Assembly: GCF_943912385.1 (NCBI RefSeq)
Contig: NZ_CALTTY010000014.1
Coordinates: 1 to 44,403, forward strand
Direction: 5' to 3'
DNA: 44,403 bases
Source of the DNA: an uncultured Anaerococcus sp.
GTDB taxonomy: Bacteria; Bacillota; Clostridia; Tissierellales; Peptoniphilaceae
A program made the position numbers and the translations under genes. This document shows, one piece after another, positions 40,903 to 44,403 of this stretch. How positions within the stretch are numbered: position 1 is the stretch's first letter; each line of letters begins with the position of its first letter. The notes beneath the pieces are model-generated. The model searched no databases and was not told where the DNA came from. It worked only from the letters and a program-made list of their open reading frames with translations.

Positions 40903-40919
40903 TGTTAACAATTTGTAAC
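40903..40919 (+). promoter_or_regulatory. WalR (YycF)-like box
   Basis: TGTTAA-N5-TGTAAC at 40903-40908 and 40914-40919 fits the WalR consensus TGTWAH-N5-TGTWAH at every position. It overlaps an 11-base inverted repeat (40909-40919 with 40924-40934, CAATTTGTAAC / GTTACAAATTG) and lies about 67 bases before a secreted wall-hydrolase-like gene. Confidence 0.6.
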
Positions 40920-40985
40920 CTTTGTTACAAATTGCTAGCAAAGTAAAATAAAAAAATATTGTTTATTATATAAAAAGGAGATAAG

Positions 40986-41879
40986 ATGAAATTTTTTACA
41001 AAATATGCCCTAGCAGCAGCCCTAGTAATACCTTCGGCTTTTGCTTTTACAGCAAACGAAGCAGATGCAGCAAGTGTAGTTATCAATAAAAATAGAGCAA
41101 ACGGAGTTAATGTTAGAAGTGAAGCCAAGCTAGGCGATAATATCGTTGGTCTTATAGACGATGCTGACAAGGAATATAAAATTAAAGATAAGAAAGACGG
41201 TTGGTTTCAAATCGATTTTGATGGCAAAGATGCCTTTGTATCAGGTGAACTTTTCCACCTACTAGAAGAAACCCACGTAGTATCAGCTACAAACTTTAGA
41301 AAAGAGCCAAACCTAAATTCAGAAATCTATGAAGTATTAGAAAAAGAAACAATGGTTAAGGCTATTGAACTTGCTGAAAATGGCTTTGTTAAAGTTGAAG
41401 TAGATGGCAAAGAAGGCTATATATATAATAACCTACTAAAGACTTTTAGAGACAGAAATGAAGCCTATGCAGCTAAAAATAATCAAGTTTCAACACCTAG
41501 CCAATCCTACAACCAACAAACTCAAGCACCAGCTAGACAACAAACTCAAGCACCAGCTAGACAACAAAGTCAACAACAAACTCAACAACAGGCGCCAGTT
41601 CAACAAAACCAACAAGCACCAGCGCAAAATAACAACCAATCTTACCAAGGTTCTTCAAACTGGGCTAAAGAATGGATAGCTCAAAGAGAGTCAAACGGAT
41701 CATACAATGCCTATAACCCAAATGGTGGTTACTATGGTAGATATCAATTAAACCCATCCCTTGTTCCTTACGGAGCAAGCCCAGCACAGCAAGAAGCAGC
41801 AGCAGACAACTATGTAGCCCAAAGATATGGCTCATGGGAAAATGCCCAAGCCTTCTGGCAAAGAAATGGTTGGTACTAA
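40986..41879 (+). CDS. Secreted SH3-domain protein with C-terminal IsaA/SceD-like transglycosylase domain
   Basis: Predicted cell-wall hydrolase of 297 residues. A signal peptide (MKFFTKYALAAALVIPSAFA, then cleavage around AxADAA near 29) is followed by two bacterial SH3-type domains (about 31-92 and 97-152), a Gln/Ala/Pro-rich flexible linker (about 165-222) with a repeated QQTQAPAR unit, and a C-terminal 75-residue domain whose WAKEWIAQRESNGSYNA start resembles the catalytic end of IsaA/SceD/Rpf-type lytic transglycosylases, Glu235 being the candidate catalytic acid. Followed by a terminator, so monocistronic. Activity is inferred, not shown. Confidence 0.88.
   Translation: MKFFTKYALAAALVIPSAFAFTANEADAASVVINKNRANGVNVRSEAKLGDNIVGLIDDADKEYKIKDKKDGWFQIDFDGKDAFVSGELFHLLEETHVVSATNFRKEPNLNSEIYEVLEKETMVKAIELAENGFVKVEVDGKEGYIYNNLLKTFRDRNEAYAAKNNQVSTPSQSYNQQTQAPARQQTQAPARQQSQQQTQQQAPVQQNQQAPAQNNNQSYQGSSNWAKEWIAQRESNGSYNAYNPNGGYYGRYQLNPSLVPYGASPAQQEAAADNYVAQRYGSWENAQAFWQRNGWY
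41514..41561 (+). repeat. Perfect 24-bp tandem repeat (two copies) in the linker
   Basis: Identical units at 41514-41537 and 41538-41561 encode QQTQAPAR twice in frame; degenerate CAACAA-rich copies follow to about 41635. The unit length is a multiple of three, so slippage would change linker length without breaking the frame. Confidence 0.9.
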
Positions 41880-41885
41880 ACTTAT

Positions 41886-41912
41886 AAGCTCAGTTTTACT
41901 GGGCTTTTTTTA
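41886..41912 (+). terminator. Terminator of the wall-hydrolase gene
   Basis: AAGCTCAGT / ACTGGGCTT (41886-41894 with 41898-41906, one G-T pair) followed by T6. Confidence 0.88.
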
Positions 41913-42047
41913 TTGCCAAATTTTATGAGAATTAGACTAAGAATAACAAACTTTAGTACTTGTGAAAATAACATTTAAAATATTAAAAAACCACCCTTTA
42001 CCCTAATAATATAATGATTTAGAGGTACAATAATCGTGGAGGATTTT

Positions 42048-42317
42048 ATGAAAGCAATACTTACTATTATAGGACAAGACAGACCAGGAATTATCTACCA
42101 TGTATCAGAAATTTTATATAAGTACAATATAAATATTTTAGATATGAGCCAGACTATTATGGAAGATAAGTTTGTAGCAATGATAAATATCGACTTGGAA
42201 GAGGCTAGTGGTGAATTTAATGAAATTAGAGAGGCCTTTGATGCCCTTTCCGAGGAAACTAAGCTTGAAATTAGGATTCAAAACGAAGAAGTTTTTGATG
42301 TAATGCATAGGATATAA
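42048..42317 (+). CDS. ACT domain protein (UPF0237 family)
   Basis: An 89-residue single ACT-domain protein; such domains bind amino acids. MKAILTIIGQDRPGIIYHVSEIL at the start matches the UPF0237/GcvR-like family. The frame opens at GTG 42036, but GGAGG at 42038-42042 and ATG 42048 give the natural start. The UPF0210 gene begins one base after its stop codon; this pair is conserved together in many bacteria. A TATAAT at 42010-42015 without a clear -35 is the likely promoter. Confidence 0.9.
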   Translation: MKAILTIIGQDRPGIIYHVSEILYKYNINILDMSQTIMEDKFVAMINIDLEEASGEFNEIREAFDALSEETKLEIRIQNEEVFDVMHRI

Positions 42318-42318
42318 G

Positions 42319-43668
42319 ATGGATAAGGCAAATATTTTAGACACTATAAAAATGCTAGATGAGGAAAATCTAGATATCAGGACACTAACTATGGGTGTAA
42401 GTCTTTTTGACTGTATCGATTCTGACCATAAGAAAGCTTGTGATAAGATTTATGATAAGCTTATAAGGGAAAGTAAGGATTTTCTCAAAGTTTCAAATGA
42501 AGTATCAAAAATATACGGGGTTCCCATTGTAAATAACAGGATATCTGTAACTCCAATTTCCCTTTTAGCAGGGGCGACAGACCTTGATGACTATACTCCC
42601 TTTGCCAAAACTCTTGATAGGGCAGCAAAGGATATAGGGGTTGACTTTATAGGAGGATTTTCTGTCCTAGTTGAAAAGGGGATGACCCCTGCTGATGAGA
42701 TTTTGATTAAGTCTATTCCAAAGGCCCTTGCTGAAACCGACCTTGTTTGCTCATCTATAAATATTGGCTCGACAAAGGCAGGAATAAACATGGATGCTGC
42801 AGAACTTTGTGGAAAGACTATCAAAGACCTAGCGAAAAATACAGGAAATGCCTTTGGCTGCGCCAAACTTGTAGTTTTTGCTAATGCAGTGGAGGATAAT
42901 CCCTTCATGGCAGGGGCCTTCCATGGAGTAGGTGAATCCGATACGGTGATAAGTGTTGGGATTTCAGGGCCTGGAGTTGTAAAAGCTGCGATTTCTGGCA
43001 AGGAAGATTTAAAGATAAATGAAATATCTGAAATAATTAAAAAAACTGCCTTCAAGATAACCAGGATGGGCGAACTTGTTTGTAAAGAAGTATGCAAAAA
43101 ACTTGATAAGGACTTTGGAATAGTTGACCTATCCCTTGCCCCAACCCCTGCCATAGGAGATTCTGTGGGAAGAATTCTACAGGAAATAGGAATAGATAGG
43201 GTAGGAGGCCACGGGACAATTGCTGCCCTTGCTATGTTAAATGATGCAGTAAAAAAAGGTGGTATTATGGCAAGCTCTAGAGTTGGAGGTCTATCAGGAG
43301 CCTTCATTCCAGTAAGCGAAGATGAAGCGATGATAGAAGCAGTTGGTAAGGGATGGCTAAGCTTTGATAAACTGGAAGCAATGACTTGCGTTTGTTCTGT
43401 TGGTCTTGATATGATTGCCATACCAGGTAAAACCACAGCTGAAAGCATTGCAGCTATGATTGCAGACGAAGCTGCCCTGGGGGTTATAAATAATAAGACA
43501 ACCGCAGTTAGGATTATCCCAGTACCGGGCAAGGATGTCGGTGATGAAGTTGAATTTGGTGGACTCTTAGGCTACGCTCCTATAATAGATGTGGGAGAAT
43601 CAGATTCGAGTATCATGATAAGAAGGGGAGGCTTTATACCCGCTCCTGTTCATTCATTTAAAAACTAA
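42319..43668 (+). CDS. PFL family protein (UPF0210/DUF711)
   Basis: A 449-residue cytoplasmic protein of the UPF0210 family, structurally related to the pyruvate formate-lyase fold, with no established reaction. Characteristic stretches include FVEKG-type and SAINIGSTKAGINMDAAE (here SSINIGSTKAGINMDAAE, about 150-167), GAFHGVGESDTVISVGISGPG (about 203-222) and the C-terminal GGFIPAPVHSFKN. It has no glycyl-radical motif or membrane segment. The upstream ACT protein probably acts with it as an amino-acid sensor or subunit; that is inferred from conserved pairing. Confidence 0.9.
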   Translation: MDKANILDTIKMLDEENLDIRTLTMGVSLFDCIDSDHKKACDKIYDKLIRESKDFLKVSNEVSKIYGVPIVNNRISVTPISLLAGATDLDDYTPFAKTLDRAAKDIGVDFIGGFSVLVEKGMTPADEILIKSIPKALAETDLVCSSINIGSTKAGINMDAAELCGKTIKDLAKNTGNAFGCAKLVVFANAVEDNPFMAGAFHGVGESDTVISVGISGPGVVKAAISGKEDLKINEISEIIKKTAFKITRMGELVCKEVCKKLDKDFGIVDLSLAPTPAIGDSVGRILQEIGIDRVGGHGTIAALAMLNDAVKKGGIMASSRVGGLSGAFIPVSEDEAMIEAVGKGWLSFDKLEAMTCVCSVGLDMIAIPGKTTAESIAAMIADEAALGVINNKTTAVRIIPVPGKDVGDEVEFGGLLGYAPIIDVGESDSSIMIRRGGFIPAPVHSFKN

Positions 43669-43681
43669 TTAAGGAGATAAG

Positions 43682-44206
43682 ATGACAGATAAAAATCCAA
43701 TAGTAACTTTTAAGATGGAAAATGGTGATGAATTTAAGGCGGAACTATATCCAGAAATCGCCCCAAATACAGTAAATAACTTTATTTCCCTAGTAGAAGA
43801 TGGCTTTTACGACGGCTTAATATTTCACAGGGTTATAAAAAACTTCATGATTCAAGGGGGAGACCCAGAAGGTACAGGCATGGGCGGACCTGGTTATAGC
43901 ATTAAAGGAGAGTTTTCAAGTAATGGTTTTAAAAATGATTTAAAACACGAAAGAGGGGTCCTATCCATGGCAAGAAGCTTCATGCCAGATTCTGCCGGTA
44001 GCCAATTTTTCGTAATGCACAAAGACAGCCCACACTTAGATGGAGAATACGCTGGCTTCGGTAAGGTAGTAGAGGGAATGGATGTTGTTGATAAGATAGC
44101 AGAAACAAAGACAAACAGGCAAGATAAACCAAAAAAAGATCAAAAAATAGAAAAAGCAACTGTAGAAACTTTCGGAACAGACTATTCGGAAGTTGAAAAG
44201 TTATAA
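43682..44206 (+). CDS. Peptidyl-prolyl cis-trans isomerase (cyclophilin)
   Basis: Cytoplasmic cyclophilin of 174 residues (no signal peptide), catalysing proline isomerisation in folding proteins. Catalytic FHRVIKNFMIQGGDPEGTGMGG (residues about 43-64; Arg45, Phe50 and Gln53 region) and the GSQFFVMHKDSPHLDG segment (about 101-116) are intact. The C-terminal QDKPKKDQKIEKATVE tail is typical of bacterial single-domain forms. AAGGAG is seven bases before ATG, and the gene lies 13 bases after UPF0210, possibly in the same operon. Confidence 0.95.
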   Translation: MTDKNPIVTFKMENGDEFKAELYPEIAPNTVNNFISLVEDGFYDGLIFHRVIKNFMIQGGDPEGTGMGGPGYSIKGEFSSNGFKNDLKHERGVLSMARSFMPDSAGSQFFVMHKDSPHLDGEYAGFGKVVEGMDVVDKIAETKTNRQDKPKKDQKIEKATVETFGTDYSEVEKL

Positions 44207-44276
44207 GAAAATAAGGCTAGGTTAAATGACCTGAACCCGTAAACACGGAATAATTAATAATATTGGGTCTATAATA

Positions 44277-44323
44277 AATCGTGTTGGTAGAAGTAAATGA
44301 AACTTCTGTCAACACGATTTTTT
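44277..44323 (+). terminator. Terminator downstream of the cyclophilin gene
   Basis: Long two-step stem: AATCGTGTTG / CAACACGATT (44277-44286 with 44310-44319) and inner AGAAGT / ACTTCT, then T6. A TATAAT at 44270-44275 lies just before it, so a role as leader terminator for the next gene cannot be excluded. Confidence 0.85.
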
Positions 44324-44386
44324 CGTAAAAAAAAGACATATTTAATCCATAATTAAATTAACCACAACTTAAAAAGGAGATTAAAT

Positions 44387-44403
44387 ATGTCTAACAATTA
44401 TTT
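44387..44403 (+). CDS. Start of a further gene, cut by the window end
   Basis: ATG at 44387 with AAGGAGA (44374-44380) seven bases upstream opens a frame MSNNY that runs off the window after 17 bases. The product cannot be named. Confidence 0.6.

Noticed and set aside
40536..40985. Possible c-di-AMP or c-di-GMP riboswitch before the wall-hydrolase gene
   Set aside because: Such riboswitches often precede wall hydrolase genes, but the region is AT-rich and I cannot find the conserved GGGGAACC-type or GEMM core sequences.
42591..43532. 313-codon minus-strand open frame
   Set aside because: Antisense shadow of the UPF0210 gene, whose protein is well conserved; the opposite translation is Ser/Ala/Pro/Ile-rich with no recognisable domain.
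1..44403. CRISPR array, prophage, toxin-antitoxin or defence system
   Set aside because: No direct-repeat/spacer array, phage genes, insertion sequences or recognisable defence genes occur. The methyltransferase has a small-molecule-type layout and no restriction partner.

Overview
The window is chromosomal core sequence from a low-GC Gram-positive anaerobe. AT-rich spacers, strong AGGAGG ribosome sites, consensus sigma-A promoters, AGA/AGG as the main arginine codons, and a gene set centred on peptide and amino-acid use suggest a Gram-positive anaerobic coccus such as Anaerococcus or Peptoniphilus (Tissierellia). The genus is my inference; no rRNA is present. There is no prophage, CRISPR array, insertion sequence or obvious genomic island.

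Layout. (1) 115-3849, plus strand: formate/nitrite channel, M20 amidohydrolase, M18 aminopeptidase and a small MTH1187-type protein in one tight cluster. (2) 4194-9216: complete five-gene Opp/Dpp peptide ABC transporter operon behind an extended -10 promoter. (3) 9324-11471, minus strand: tryptophan transporter TrpP behind a tryptophan T-box leader, and an AzgA-type purine permease. (4) 11608-15057, plus strand: CNNM/CorC membrane protein, CBS-DRTGG family II pyrophosphatase, Nudix hydrolase; then a minus-strand DUF1858 protein. (5) 15412-19917: small coiled-coil membrane protein, hemolysin III, HtpG behind a CIRCE-like operator, and a second M18 aminopeptidase. (6) 20065-23560: Veg with two tandem perfect-consensus promoters, PHP phosphoesterase, D-2-hydroxyacid dehydrogenase, Na+/alanine symporter. 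(7) 23626-26549: frameshifted glyoxalase I, DUF2089/membrane-protein pair behind a long palindrome, frameshifted GNAT acetyltransferase, methyltransferase, tRNA-Ala(GGC). (8) 26620-30680: acidic lipoprotein, MATE exporter and pyridoxamine kinase on the minus strand; cardiolipin synthase on the plus strand. (9) 30808-37130: two YtrA-type GntR/ABC modules flanking a pyrimidine-salvage cluster (dCMP deaminase, HAD phosphatase, uridine phosphorylase). (10) 37176-40535, minus strand: ddl-murF-pfkB. (11) 40986-44206, plus strand: secreted SH3/lytic-transglycosylase-like wall protein with a WalR-like box, ACT (UPF0237) plus UPF0210 pair, cyclophilin, and the first codons of another gene.

Peptide uptake, three peptidases, TrpP, alanine symport and formate transport fit a cell that imports and ferments peptides and amino acids. 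Ddl, MurF, the wall hydrolase and cardiolipin synthase are envelope functions. I see no convincing undescribed multi-gene system. The most interesting signals are regulatory: the CIRCE variant at htpG, the WalR-like box, the palindrome over the DUF2089 promoter, the 10-bp repeats in the second GntR promoter and the complete Trp T-box. A PfkB kinase whose GAGD motif reads ACRD, and two adjacent frameshifted genes, are the main coding oddities.
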